Notes under the pieces: model-generated
Databases searched by the model: none
Told to the model about the DNA's origin: nothing
The model's input: the letters and a program-made list of their open reading frames with translations, nothing else
Shown: one piece after another, positions 1-8,787 of the stretch
Numbering within the stretch: position 1 is the first letter of the stretch
Layout: each line of letters opens with the position of its first letter
Program-made: the position numbers and the translations under genes
Assembly (NCBI GenBank): GCA_000723505.1
Contig: HG934468.1
Location: forward strand, 2,450,798 to 2,514,797
Direction: 5' to 3'
DNA: 64,000 nucleotides
From: Mucinivorans hirudinis
GTDB lineage: Bacteria; Bacteroidota; Bacteroidia; Bacteroidales; Rikenellaceae

Positions 1-2
1 GT

Positions 3-185
3 GCTCGGGTTGTCGCCGTCAAGGATGAGCGTGCTCCTCTGCACTGTTTGCTCGGACGGGAAGTAGACCAAGAGTTTGTGCGTGACATCGAGGCGATGGA
101 GGGAGTTGATTTGTGTGGCGAAAACGGGGAATATCATACCTTTGTCTACGATTCGCCACTATATGACAAGTCGATAGATTTTTAA
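3..185 (+). CDS. Dph6-like ATP pyrophosphatase, C-terminal end (partial)
   Basis: Only the last 60 residues are in the window; the reading frame is open to the left edge. The segment contains DLCGENGEYHTFVYD, which resembles the conserved GENGEYHT motif of the MJ0570/Dph6 adenine-nucleotide alpha-hydrolase family (diphthine-ammonia ligase-like). In bacteria the substrate of these proteins is not established. The stop lies 13 bases before the btuF-like start. Members of this family often sit with B12 uptake genes in Bacteroidota, which fits the neighbours. The family call is from one motif, so it is good but not certain. Confidence 0.75.
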   Translation, partial: ARVVAVKDERAPLHCLLGREVDQEFVRDIEAMEGVDLCGENGEYHTFVYDSPLYDKSIDF

Positions 186-198
186 TGTAACTTAGACG

Positions 199-1059
199 AT
201 GGAACAACATAATAGACGTCCGCCATTACTGCTCATATCGGCAATTATCCTGATTGTCTTTGGTATATACCTCTCTTTCGAGTATCATAAAAGGCAGCAG
301 GATGATGAAGCGGGCAATTTGCGAATAGTATCGCTGATGCCCTCGCTCACTCAGAGTCTATACTATCTTGACGCCCAAAAGAGCCTTGTCGGTTGCACGA
401 GTTACTGTCTGGCGGCTAAGGCAGACGATATTGAGTGTGTCTCTTCGGTGCTCAAACCCAACCTCGAGAAGATTGCAACCCTCCGCCCCAACCTTGTTTT
501 GGCTTCGGGGATGACTCCACAGCGGGATGTCGAGACACTTCGTAAATTGGATGTAAGGGTGGAGCAATTTGACTCTCCGAAATCCTTCGAGCAGATATTA
601 AGCGAATTTCTTCGACTGGGCGAGATGGTGGGCAGAGCCGAGCGGGCAAGAGAGATTATCGGGCAGACGCGCGCACACCTTCGCCTACTCGCACTGTCGG
701 ATACGATGCAGACTAAACCCAAGATATTTTTTCAAATCGGAGCCTCGCCCATCTACGCTGTCATACCCGGCACTTTTATGGATGACTATATCACCCTGTG
801 CGGCGGTACGAATATAGCTCGGGAGTTGTCGAGCGGAATTGTCGGGCGCGAGTTTGTGGTTTCGCGTGACCCTGACTATATATTTATCGTAACAATGGGA
901 ATTGCGGCAGAGGAGCAGGCAAATCAGTGGCGGCAATTTGAGCAGATGAGTGCCGTCAAGAACGACAGAATCTATATTCTCGACTCGGACGTTGCCTGCT
1001 TACCCACCCCCGTAACCTTTGTTCAGACTTTGGAGATGATGCGGGAGGTGGTGCGATGA
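199..1059 (+). CDS. btuF: Cobalamin/iron-type ABC transporter substrate-binding protein (BtuF-like)
   Basis: This 286-residue protein starts with a hydrophobic segment (about residues 10-26) that would anchor it in the membrane or act as an uncleaved signal. The mature part reads as a type III periplasmic binding protein: LRIVSLMPSLTQSLYYL near the start of lobe one, then KPNLEKIATLRPNLVLAS, a long linking helix and a second lobe ending in VKNDRIYILDSDV. Such proteins deliver a cobalamin-type ligand to the permease. The stop overlaps the permease start by four bases, so the two are translationally coupled. The B12 assignment rests on the downstream cobC, cobU and cobT genes; a siderophore or haem ligand cannot be excluded from this protein alone. 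Confidence 0.85.
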   Translation: MEQHNRRPPLLLISAIILIVFGIYLSFEYHKRQQDDEAGNLRIVSLMPSLTQSLYYLDAQKSLVGCTSYCLAAKADDIECVSSVLKPNLEKIATLRPNLVLASGMTPQRDVETLRKLDVRVEQFDSPKSFEQILSEFLRLGEMVGRAERAREIIGQTRAHLRLLALSDTMQTKPKIFFQIGASPIYAVIPGTFMDDYITLCGGTNIARELSSGIVGREFVVSRDPDYIFIVTMGIAAEEQANQWRQFEQMSAVKNDRIYILDSDVACLPTPVTFVQTLEMMREVVR

Positions 1060-2039
1060 CTAACAATGCGATGACGATTCTGCTGTTGGTGGTCATATTG
1101 TTGGCGACAGCGATGTTGTCGCTTACTATGGGTGAGTTGTCGTTCGCTCCCTCGGAGCTTTGGGCTATCTTGGACGGCGGCTCGTCAATGGAGCGCGGTA
1201 TATTGGTGCACATACGCATTCCGCGAACAATGTTGGCTTTCGCCGTGGGGGGAAGTTTGAGTCTATGCGGAGTTATTTTGCAGGGTATCTATCGCAATCC
1301 GCTGGTGGAGCCATATACGTTGGGTATATCGGGAGGCGCTTGTTTTGGGATAACGTTGGCTATAATCACCGGAATGAACGCCGTGGGACGTTTCGTGATG
1401 CCGGCGATGGGTTTTGCGGGGGCTTTGGCGGCTATAGTTTTGGTCTACACGCTCAGCTTGGGGCGGGGGGTGGTCAGTGTGAGTAGGATGTTGCTCATAG
1501 GTGTGATGGTGAGTTTTATATGTTCGGCATTGGTTATGTTTTTGATGTCCGTAACGGCGGTGGAGAACATTCCGGGGATAGTGTTTTGGACGATGGGTTC
1601 GCTCAACGAGTCGGACGAGGTGATGGTCAATGGCATTGTCGTTCTCTCGCTCACGTTGCTTGCTCTCTCCTATCTCTTTGCCATACCGCTCAATGCACTG
1701 CGTATGGGTGAGTACAAGGCACGCCACTTGGGCATAAACACCGCGGTTGTGGTTAGGGTGCTCTTTGTTCTTACTTCGCTGCTCACGGGCAGTTGTATTG
1801 CAGTGGCGGGTGTTATCGGCTTTGTCGGGCTTATAATTCCTCATTTGGCGCGCCTGATGGTGGGGAGTGATTATAGGATGTTGTTGATAACCTCTTTCCT
1901 CGGTGGCAGCATATTTCTGATGATTTGCGATATGGCGGCACGATGGGTGATTGCCCCCAACGAGTTGCCAATCGGAGTGATAACCGGAATTTTTGGCGGT
2001 ATCGCCTTTATTGTTATAATGAGACGGAAATGGATATGA
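1056..2039 (+). CDS. btuC: FecCD/BtuC-family ABC transporter permease
   Basis: A 327-residue, very hydrophobic protein of the FecCD family. It has about nine or ten membrane segments and family motifs IRIPRTMLAFAVGGSLSLCG, NPLVEPYTLGISGGA and VAGVIGFVGLIIPHLARLMVG; the last is the ATPase-coupling loop. It forms the inner-membrane channel through which the ligand from the BtuF-like protein passes. The start overlaps the preceding stop as ATGA, and its own stop overlaps the ATPase start in the same way, so the three genes form a tightly coupled ABC import operon. Length is normal for the family. Confidence 0.93.
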   Translation: MTNNAMTILLLVVILLATAMLSLTMGELSFAPSELWAILDGGSSMERGILVHIRIPRTMLAFAVGGSLSLCGVILQGIYRNPLVEPYTLGISGGACFGITLAIITGMNAVGRFVMPAMGFAGALAAIVLVYTLSLGRGVVSVSRMLLIGVMVSFICSALVMFLMSVTAVENIPGIVFWTMGSLNESDEVMVNGIVVLSLTLLALSYLFAIPLNALRMGEYKARHLGINTAVVVRVLFVLTSLLTGSCIAVAGVIGFVGLIIPHLARLMVGSDYRMLLITSFLGGSIFLMICDMAARWVIAPNELPIGVITGIFGGIAFIVIMRRKWI

Positions 2040-2827
2040 GTTATTTGGAGATTAAAGATATGTCGTGCGGCTATCATAACGGTTTTTTTGTGAGCGATAT
2101 TAATCTCTCCCTGCCCAAGGGTGCTTTCCTTGGCATAATTGGGCGAAACGGCTCGGGAAAGAGCACCTTTTTCAGAGGTATTGCTGCCGATTTGCCGCTC
2201 AGCGGCGGAGAGGTGGTGGTTGGGGGTGTCAATCTGGCGGGGGTTGGGTTGAGGGGGTTGGCGCGCCTGATTGCCGTTGTGCCACAGTTTACCGAGCTTA
2301 GTGGAGTGAGTGTTCAGGAGTACGTTTTGATGGGGCGTATTGCTCATCGCCGACCCTTTCAATTCTCCTACACAGAGGCGGACAGGGCTGTGGCGGCTAA
2401 ATATATCGAGTTGATGGGTATTACTCATCTCAAGGATAAGCCGGTAACGGAGATTAGCGGCGGTGAGCAGCAGATGGCGGCGGTAGCCTGCGCGCTGACT
2501 CAACAGCCGACCTTGTTGCTCTTGGACGAACCTACCTCTCACTTGGATATCACCTATCAGGTGAGGATTATGAACCTCTTGGAGGAGCTTAGCCGGAGGG
2601 AGGGCATCACCATTATGATGATTGTGCACGATTTGAACCTCGCGGGAGAGTATTGCACCCATCTGATGCTGATGAGCGAGGGGAAGTCCCTTTGTCAGGG
2701 TGCGGCTACTGCGGTGCTCACCCGAGAAAATATCGAGAGGGCTTACCGGACGCGGGTGGAGGTGGGTGTAAATCCCGTGTCGAAGAGACCTTTTATCTTT
2801 CCGCTCTCCGGCAGGGTGACGGTATGA
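2036..2827 (+). CDS. btuD: ABC transporter ATP-binding protein (BtuD-like)
   Basis: The frame is open from 1925, but the ATG at 2036 is preferred because it overlaps the permease stop as ATGA and begins MSYLEIKDMSCGY, the normal start of this family. About 263 residues carry Walker A GRNGSGKST, the signature ISGGEQQMAAVACAL, Walker B LLLLDEPTSHLD and the switch histidine in MIVHDLN. It powers the BtuC-type permease on the cytoplasmic side. The gene closes the three-gene importer; the cobC-like phosphatase follows 22 bases later. Confidence 0.93.
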   Translation: MSYLEIKDMSCGYHNGFFVSDINLSLPKGAFLGIIGRNGSGKSTFFRGIAADLPLSGGEVVVGGVNLAGVGLRGLARLIAVVPQFTELSGVSVQEYVLMGRIAHRRPFQFSYTEADRAVAAKYIELMGITHLKDKPVTEISGGEQQMAAVACALTQQPTLLLLDEPTSHLDITYQVRIMNLLEELSRREGITIMMIVHDLNLAGEYCTHLMLMSEGKSLCQGAATAVLTRENIERAYRTRVEVGVNPVSKRPFIFPLSGRVTV

Positions 2828-2849
2828 GCAATCCATTAATCAAAAAAAA

Positions 2850-3392
2850 ATGACAATAACACTTATACGCCACGGCGAGACCATAGATAATCTTAATCGC
2901 ATCTGTCAGGGACAAACCCACGGCATATTGACCGCCACGGGTATATCTCAAGCCCATAACGTAGCACGCCGCCTGTTGCACAACCACTATGAGTGTTGCT
3001 ACACGAGCGACTTGGAACGTGCTCACCACACCGCCCGTATCATATGCTCGCAACTCGGCATCCCTCTTTTTCCCGATGCGAGGCTGCGCGAGAGGGGCTT
3101 GGGTAGATTGCAGGGGCAGCCTCTGCCCGTGGGTGAGAATGGATTTGGTGAGTGGGAGGGTTCAGAGAGACTCGAGGCTCTCAGGCTAAGAGTTGCGGAC
3201 TTTGTGGCTGAGGTCAGCCGCCGCCACCACGAGCAGGTGTTGGTGGTCTCCCACGGTGTTACCTTGCGAATGATGGTAAACCTTTGTACCGGGGAGGAAA
3301 ACTACCCACCGCCGATGGGCAACTGCTCGCTCTCGCAACTGCGGCTCGTCTCAGGCGATACCTTTGAACTAATCGAATATAACACCATCTAA
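2850..3392 (+). CDS. cobC: Histidine phosphatase, probable alpha-ribazole phosphatase
   Basis: A 180-residue member of the phosphoglycerate-mutase-like histidine phosphatases. The catalytic RHGET motif is at residues 8-12, a second arginine is in YTSDLERAHHTARI, and the partner histidine lies in VVSHGVTLRMM. In B12 salvage, CobC removes phosphate from alpha-ribazole phosphate, or from adenosylcobalamin phosphate, late in nucleotide-loop assembly. That role is inferred from the neighbours (importer upstream, cobU and cobT downstream), since the fold alone covers many phosphatases. Confidence 0.8.
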   Translation: MTITLIRHGETIDNLNRICQGQTHGILTATGISQAHNVARRLLHNHYECCYTSDLERAHHTARIICSQLGIPLFPDARLRERGLGRLQGQPLPVGENGFGEWEGSERLEALRLRVADFVAEVSRRHHEQVLVVSHGVTLRMMVNLCTGEENYPPPMGNCSLSQLRLVSGDTFELIEYNTI

Positions 3393-3409
3393 CAGAGTAA
3401 ATCAAAACA

Positions 3410-3441
3410 GGGCACGCCTACTCAAGGAGTAGACTCTGCCC
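3410..3441 (+). promoter_or_regulatory. Stem-loop upstream of the BtuB-like gene
   Basis: The spacer before the receptor gene holds CTACTC-AAG-GAGTAG, flanked by an outer GGGC/GCCC pair, with a short T run at 3454-3460. It may end cobC transcription or act as a leader element. I see no B12-box consensus, so I do not call it a cobalamin riboswitch. Confidence 0.35.
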
Positions 3442-3492
3442 GCAAGATAGATATTTTTTTGAACAAATGACCAATTTTAATACCAAGTAATT

Positions 3493-5616
3493 ATGAGACT
3501 AAGATTATTTTCCGGCATCATTGCCCTTGCTCTTCCTCTTGTGCTTCAAGCCTCGGAGCTTGACAAAGTGGACTCAACAAAAGTTTATAGAATAGACCCT
3601 GCGATGGTTGCTGCCAGCAGGATGCAACTGCCTTTGAAGAACATTCCTCAAAAGGTCGAAATAATAGACAAATCGCTTTTGGAGTCTGCTCCTCACGAAA
3701 ACTTGGGCGAGATTCTAAAACGCACAATCAATCTCGATATTATCCAGTACCCGGGAGCTTTGACCACCGTCGGGATGCGGGGCTTCTCGCCAACGGCACA
3801 CTCGCGCAACTACACCCTGCTCCTAATCGATGGTCAGCCTGCCGGCACGAACAATTTGACGACCATACCAACTGACTTTATCGAGAGGGTCGAGGTTGTC
3901 AAAGGTCCCTACTCGCTCCTCTACGGCTCGGACGCTATGGGCGGAGTTATCAACGTCATCACCAAGCGAAGTTCGGCAGCCACTGCCGTAAATGTGGGTC
4001 TGAGCGGCGGTAGCTTTGCCCAGACCAACTACACAGGGTTCGTATCGGGGGCGATAGCTCCCAAGCTCCTCTTGGCAATGGGCTTTTCGCTCAAAAGTCA
4101 GGATGCAGACTACCGCATCGGCTCTAAAAACCTGCTCGAGCTATCCAATGTCGAAAAGTTGATTTTGGACGAGAAATCCTATGGCGATATTATGACTCAT
4201 ACGAAGTATCGAATCAACGACTTCAACGGCAAATTAGAGTATATCATTAACAATCGCTGGAGTGCGCAGCTCTACTCCTCGGCAACTCTTGCCAACGATG
4301 TTCAGACACCGGGCAACTATTGGCACAGTTACGGAATGTCCAAAAAGGATATTACTCGATTTGCAAACTACCTCCAAATCAACAATATCACTGCCAATAA
4401 CGAGCTCAATATTGCCCCTTATCTTACCATTCAGCAGGATGCCAACTACGACAGCAAAAAGGCTGATGCCGCTTTTATCAACTCGCGTGAGACGATTCGT
4501 GGTTGTGGTGTCAAGGTTGGTAATACCCACACTTGGGGCAACCTCAAGTGGCTATTGGGTGTGGATTTGGATAGCTACGATGTCACCTCTAAACGCTATT
4601 CCGAGAAATTTACGCCAACCGCACCCTACCGTCCCGATAATAGTAGACTGTCCGTGTCTGGATTTACCCAACTCGCCTACAATCTGCGCAACCTCTCGCT
4701 CAATGGTGGGGTTAGGTATGATGCCATTCAATATACCTTGCAGGCAAGTTCTCTGCTTGGCAGTGAGAAGAGAAGCGAATTTTATTCACACCTAAGTCCC
4801 TCGCTGGGAGTGCGCTACTATCCGCTGCCCGAGCTTTCGCTCCACGGTAGTCTCGGCAGTGCCTTCTATGTTCCGGATGCCTACAAGACGGCGGGTTCAT
4901 ATATGATTGGCAAGGTGAAGTATGTGGGAAACAAGGATTTGAAGCCCGAAAAGACAACCTCTTTCGATGTGGGAGTAAGCTACTCCACGGGCGGGTTGTT
5001 GAGTATGGATTTGACCTACTTCCAAAACTTCTACAGCGATAAAATCATCAACGACAACAGCGAGAAGGGCGTTACCACGTATAAAAATGCGGGCAAGGGG
5101 CAGATGAGCGGTCTGGAATTTATGCTCTCGTGGGACGTGGCGCGCCTGTGGACGCGCTCCTATATACTCAAGCTCTACACCGGAGTAACATATATGCTCA
5201 AAAACGATTTTGAGGATGTCTCTCCCTCGAAACCGACCATCACCAAGAAGTCGTTGTATACTCGGGATGCCACGGCAAACGTCTCCTTGGTTTTCAATAA
5301 CACCACCGGTTTCGAGGCGCGCCTGAGCGGACGTTATATCGGCAGCAGACTCGAGAACGACTGGATGGTGTGGGGCAACCTGCGCCCGGCAATCAAACCG
5401 GATGACTATTATGCCGAAGGTGGTTACACGACAAAAGACCAAATTTTGAGGCACTCTGCCCACATAGTTGTGGATTTCTCCTCCTACTACACCTTCAAGA
5501 ATAGGTACAAAGTGGGTATTTCGGTGTCGAACCTACTCGATGAGAACTACACCGAGAAGGATGGCTACAATATGCCGGGCAGGAGTGTGATGGGGCATTT
5601 CGTATTTCAGTTGTGA
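3493..5616 (+). CDS. btuB: TonB-dependent outer-membrane receptor, BtuB-like
   Basis: A 707-residue outer-membrane protein with a cleavable signal peptide (about residues 1-20, ending LVLQAS). The plug domain follows (residues about 45-155) with NLGEILKRTINLDI, MRGFSPTAHSRNYTLLLIDGQP and RVEVVKGPYSLLYGSDAMGGVINVITK, typical of ligand-gated receptors. The barrel ends in the aromatic C-terminal strand SVMGHFVFQL. It uses TonB energy to bring a scarce ligand across the outer membrane. Placement between the BtuFCD-like importer and cobU/cobT points to cobalamin or a cobinamide. It lacks the extra N-terminal carboxypeptidase-like domain of SusC proteins. Confidence 0.85.
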   Translation: MRLRLFSGIIALALPLVLQASELDKVDSTKVYRIDPAMVAASRMQLPLKNIPQKVEIIDKSLLESAPHENLGEILKRTINLDIIQYPGALTTVGMRGFSPTAHSRNYTLLLIDGQPAGTNNLTTIPTDFIERVEVVKGPYSLLYGSDAMGGVINVITKRSSAATAVNVGLSGGSFAQTNYTGFVSGAIAPKLLLAMGFSLKSQDADYRIGSKNLLELSNVEKLILDEKSYGDIMTHTKYRINDFNGKLEYIINNRWSAQLYSSATLANDVQTPGNYWHSYGMSKKDITRFANYLQINNITANNELNIAPYLTIQQDANYDSKKADAAFINSRETIRGCGVKVGNTHTWGNLKWLLGVDLDSYDVTSKRYSEKFTPTAPYRPDNSRLSVSGFTQLAYNLRNLSLNGGVRYDAIQYTLQASSLLGSEKRSEFYSHLSPSLGVRYYPLPELSLHGSLGSAFYVPDAYKTAGSYMIGKVKYVGNKDLKPEKTTSFDVGVSYSTGGLLSMDLTYFQNFYSDKIINDNSEKGVTTYKNAGKGQMSGLEFMLSWDVARLWTRSYILKLYTGVTYMLKNDFEDVSPSKPTITKKSLYTRDATANVSLVFNNTTGFEARLSGRYIGSRLENDWMVWGNLRPAIKPDDYYAEGGYTTKDQILRHSAHIVVDFSSYYTFKNRYKVGISVSNLLDENYTEKDGYNMPGRSVMGHFVFQL

Positions 5617-5621
5617 GATAG

Positions 5622-6131
5622 ATGGGCGAGATAATATTCATCACCGGCGGACAACGCTCGGGTAAGAGCAGTTACGCTCAGAGTTTAGCAGAGGGCTTTT
5701 CGCAAAGCCCTCTCTATTTAGCCACAGCCCGCCGATGGGATGCCGACTTCGAGCAACGTATCGAAAGACACCGCCGTGACCGCGGCAATCAGTGGCGAAC
5801 CATCGAAGAACCCAAGGAGTTGAGCCGACTGTCACTTTCCGGCGAAACTGTTCTTCTGGATTGCGTCACCCTGTGGCTCACCAATATATACCACGATAGC
5901 GGTTACCGTCTCCAAGAGTCGCTTGACTACGCTCGGCAGGAGTGGGAGAGTTTTATCAACCAAGATTTCAGGCTCATTGTGGTGAGTAACGAAATAGGTA
6001 TGGCGTTGCACGCTCCCCAGATGAGCGCGCGCCACTTTGCCGACCTACAAGGGTGGGTGAACCAATTCATAGCTGCCCGTTCAACAATCGCTTACCTGAT
6101 GATTAGTGGTATTCCGGTAAAAATTAAATGA
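5622..6131 (+). CDS. cobU: Adenosylcobinamide kinase / cobinamide-phosphate guanylyltransferase
   Basis: A 169-residue protein of normal CobU length. The P-loop GGQRSGKS is at residues 9-16, and RIERHRRDRGNQW contains the histidine that carries GMP in this family. The conserved VLLDCVTLWLTNI and VVSNEIGMALHAP stretches follow. It phosphorylates adenosylcobinamide and then transfers GMP to make adenosyl-GDP-cobinamide. The gene starts five bases after the receptor stop and overlaps cobT as ATGA, so all three are likely cotranscribed. Confidence 0.95.
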   Translation: MGEIIFITGGQRSGKSSYAQSLAEGFSQSPLYLATARRWDADFEQRIERHRRDRGNQWRTIEEPKELSRLSLSGETVLLDCVTLWLTNIYHDSGYRLQESLDYARQEWESFINQDFRLIVVSNEIGMALHAPQMSARHFADLQGWVNQFIAARSTIAYLMISGIPVKIK

Positions 6132-7141
6132 TTATGAATTTAGAACAGAGACTTCGACATAAACTTGCCACGCGCACAAAGCCTGTTGGCTCATTGGGGC
6201 GGCTGGAGGATATAGCCCTTCGCATAGGTCTAATTCAGCAGAGCACCGTGCCCGAGCTTCATAACCCTGCCATCATCCTCTTTGCTGCCGACCACGGCAT
6301 TGCCTGCGAGGGTGTAAGCTCCTGCCCAAGGGAGATTACCCACCAAATGGTGTTAAACTTTGTGGCGGGAGGCGGTGGCATTAACGTCTTGGCGCGGCAA
6401 CACGGGATTCGGCTGAGTGTGGTGGATGCCGGTGTAGATTTCGACTTCGAGGGGCTATCCGGCGTTGTCGATGCCAAAGTTGCCCGTGGCAGCAATAATA
6501 TGTTGTATGAACCGGCAATGACCATCGAGCAGTGCGAGCGGGCGATGGAGTGGGGTAGGCAGATGGTGGAGACGGAGTTCGAGCGCGGCTGCAACGTCAT
6601 CGGATTCGGAGAGATGGGCATCGGCAACAGCTCGCCTGCCGCCTTGTTATTACATAAATACTCGGGCATAGCGCTTGAGGATTGTGTGGGCAGGGGTGCA
6701 GGATTGAGTGATAGCGGGTTGGAGCGCAAGTACTCTGTTCTGAAGAGCGTTGCCCGAAGGTACGATGTGCGAGAGCCGTTGCAGATACTCGCCACATTCG
6801 GCGGGTTGGAGATAGCGATGATCTGCGGCGGTGTCTTACAGGCAAGAAGGCGCAATATGGTCATCATAGCAGATGGCTTCATTGCCACCTCGGGTTTTGT
6901 TGCGGCGCACAGTATGGAACCGGATATATTGGACAACACTCTTTTCAGCCACCTCTCGCACGAGAAGGGGCACAGAGCAATGCTAGACTACTTGGGAGTA
7001 GAGGCTATATTGCAGTTAGACCTCCGCTTGGGCGAGGGTACGGGCGTGGCGTTGGCATACCCCATTATACGGTCGGCAACGCTGTTGATCAATCAAATGG
7101 CTAGTTTCGAGAGTGCCGCCGTGGCAGAGACAGCCATATGA
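6128..7141 (+). CDS. cobT: Nicotinate-nucleotide:dimethylbenzimidazole phosphoribosyltransferase
   Basis: A 337-residue CobT. It opens with TKPVGSLGRLEDIALRIG, has FAADHGIACEGVSS and the glycine-rich GFGEMGIGNSSPAALL, and near the C-terminus LRLGEGTGVALAYPII, whose glutamate is the catalytic base. It activates the lower-ligand base by making alpha-ribazole phosphate, the substrate for CobC after joining. The start overlaps cobU by four bases. The usual next gene, cobS (cobalamin synthase), is not found downstream; it must be elsewhere or absent. Confidence 0.95.
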   Translation: MIMNLEQRLRHKLATRTKPVGSLGRLEDIALRIGLIQQSTVPELHNPAIILFAADHGIACEGVSSCPREITHQMVLNFVAGGGGINVLARQHGIRLSVVDAGVDFDFEGLSGVVDAKVARGSNNMLYEPAMTIEQCERAMEWGRQMVETEFERGCNVIGFGEMGIGNSSPAALLLHKYSGIALEDCVGRGAGLSDSGLERKYSVLKSVARRYDVREPLQILATFGGLEIAMICGGVLQARRRNMVIIADGFIATSGFVAAHSMEPDILDNTLFSHLSHEKGHRAMLDYLGVEAILQLDLRLGEGTGVALAYPIIRSATLLINQMASFESAAVAETAI

Positions 7142-7714
7142 TGTAGTATGGTCGATGCGGAGCAGGTAAACTCGCCCCCATTCATCTATCAACTCGGCTT
7201 TAAGCAATTTGGATTTTAGACGACTCTTTCACTCAATTTCAGCGTTGTGCCCACCCAGTAACAATCAAACTTGTTTGAATTGCCGAATGGCGCAGAATCT
7301 ATTCGATAATATCCAAATTGTTTGAATCCGAGTTAATAAAAACCGAACCTCCACCCCCTGCAAATTTGCCCAAAATATCTAAAATGTAGAGTTTTACAAA
7401 AATTTCATAGAAAAATTATAATCGAGCGATATTTGTATATGTTTCTCATTAACAGCACTGTAATTCGCCCTGCATTTGCGAAAACGTAATTCTTTGTGTC
7501 TAACTTCGTATAAGATTAGGAATATCGGAATAATATATCTACCTTTGCCCACAAGTAAACAATCGGGTTTATTCTGAGAATCTATTTTGTGCGTGTAATT
7601 TTCCGCCGTCTTCGGGCGGAATAGTCCATCCCAAAACGACATCATTATCTGCTCCTTTGTTTGGAGTAGCCGGTTATGGGATTCTCTTTAAGGCTAACGC
7701 ATTTAATTATAGTT
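7142..7714 (+). other. Gene-poor spacer after cobT
   Basis: About 570 bases without a supportable gene. The end of cobT is followed by an AT-rich stretch with stop codons in most frames; the longest minus-strand frame (7394-7645) has no recognisable motif. A short inverted repeat, TGCTCC/GGAGTA, lies near 7650-7667 just before the next gene. There is no trace of cobS. Confidence 0.5.
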
Positions 7715-8779
7715 ATGAAATCATTTTTTATCGGAGGACTTGAGGTTCGCCTACCTGTCATTCAGGGAGGGATGGGTGTTGGCGTATCACTGTCGGGACT
7801 CGCCTCGGCTGTGGCTAACGAGGGGGGAGTCGGAGTTATCTCTTGCGCGGGAATGGGGCTGCTATACCGCGAAAAGGCGGGCGACTACTTGCGTAACTGC
7901 ATCTTTGGGCTCAAGGAAGAGCTCAGAAAAGCTCGCGAAAAATCTAAAGGGGTTATCGGCGTAAATATTATGGTTGCACTTTCGAACTACGCAGATATGG
8001 TTCGTACAGCTATCGCTGAAAAGTGTGATGTTATCTTTGCCGGAGCGGGGCTGCCTTTGGATTTACCCTCGTATCTAGACAAGGAGAGCACCACGCGTCT
8101 CGTACCAATCGTATCATCGGCACGGGCGGCAAGGGTTATCTGCGACAAGTGGGATAGCGCGTATGGTTATTTGCCGGATGCTATTGTGGTGGAGGGTCCC
8201 AAGGCGGGAGGACACCTTGGCTTCAAACGTAACCAGATTGAGGACGAAAACTTTTCGTTGGAACATATTATCCCCGAGGTGGTTGCCGTTGCAGCAACAT
8301 ACAGAGAGCGTAAGGTCATTCCTGTCATTGCCGCAGGTGGTATTATGACGGGTGAGGATATTATGAAGTTTATTGAGCTTGGGGCGTCGGGTGTGCAAAT
8401 GGGTAGTATATTTGTGCCGACTGACGAGTGCGATGCTTCTATTGAGTTCAAGCAGGCTTACATCAACTCCTCGGCACAGGATGTGGTAATTATCGACAGT
8501 CCTGTGGGTATGCCGGGAAGGGCTTTCGACGGCGAGTTCATCCGAAGGGTTAGGGCGGGGCTGACCAAACCGAAGGGGTGTCCGTTCCACTGCATTAAAA
8601 CTTGCGACTACACCAAAAGCCCCTATTGTATCATCAAGGCACTATACAATGCCGCCAAGGGTAATACCGACAAAGGGTATGTCTTTGCAGGAGCACGTGC
8701 CTACCTATCACAGAAAATCAGCAGCGTGAACGAAGTAATTTCACGGCTCAAGACTGAGTATAATCTCTGTGAAAAATAA
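7715..8779 (+). CDS. Nitronate monooxygenase (2-nitropropane dioxygenase family)
   Basis: The frame is open from 7676, but the ATG at 7715 (MKSFFIGGLEVRLPVIQGGMG) matches the family start. The roughly 354-residue FMN-dependent TIM barrel shows the N-terminal PVIQGGMGVGVS, the catalytic-histidine motif EGPKAGGHLG, the phosphate-binding VIAAGGI and the GASGVQMGSIF strand. Members oxidise alkyl nitronates; some act as enoyl-ACP reductases (FabK), and the two are hard to separate by sequence. A cysteine cluster near the C-terminus (CPFHCIKTCDYTKSPYC) is a known variant extension. The helicase gene starts eight bases later. Confidence 0.85.
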   Translation: MKSFFIGGLEVRLPVIQGGMGVGVSLSGLASAVANEGGVGVISCAGMGLLYREKAGDYLRNCIFGLKEELRKAREKSKGVIGVNIMVALSNYADMVRTAIAEKCDVIFAGAGLPLDLPSYLDKESTTRLVPIVSSARAARVICDKWDSAYGYLPDAIVVEGPKAGGHLGFKRNQIEDENFSLEHIIPEVVAVAATYRERKVIPVIAAGGIMTGEDIMKFIELGASGVQMGSIFVPTDECDASIEFKQAYINSSAQDVVIIDSPVGMPGRAFDGEFIRRVRAGLTKPKGCPFHCIKTCDYTKSPYCIIKALYNAAKGNTDKGYVFAGARAYLSQKISSVNEVISRLKTEYNLCEK

Positions 8780-8787
8780 CAAACCAT

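Noticed and set aside
1871-2836. 321-codon minus-strand frame opposite btuC/btuD
   Set aside because: It is a shadow of two strongly supported ABC transporter genes.
3393-3492. Possible cobalamin riboswitch before the BtuB-like gene
   Set aside because: The spacer is only 100 bases and lacks the B12-box consensus; only a simple hairpin is present.
7394-7645. 83-codon minus-strand frame between cobT and the nitronate monooxygenase gene
   Set aside because: No motif, no good ribosome-binding site and AT-rich biased composition; treated as chance.
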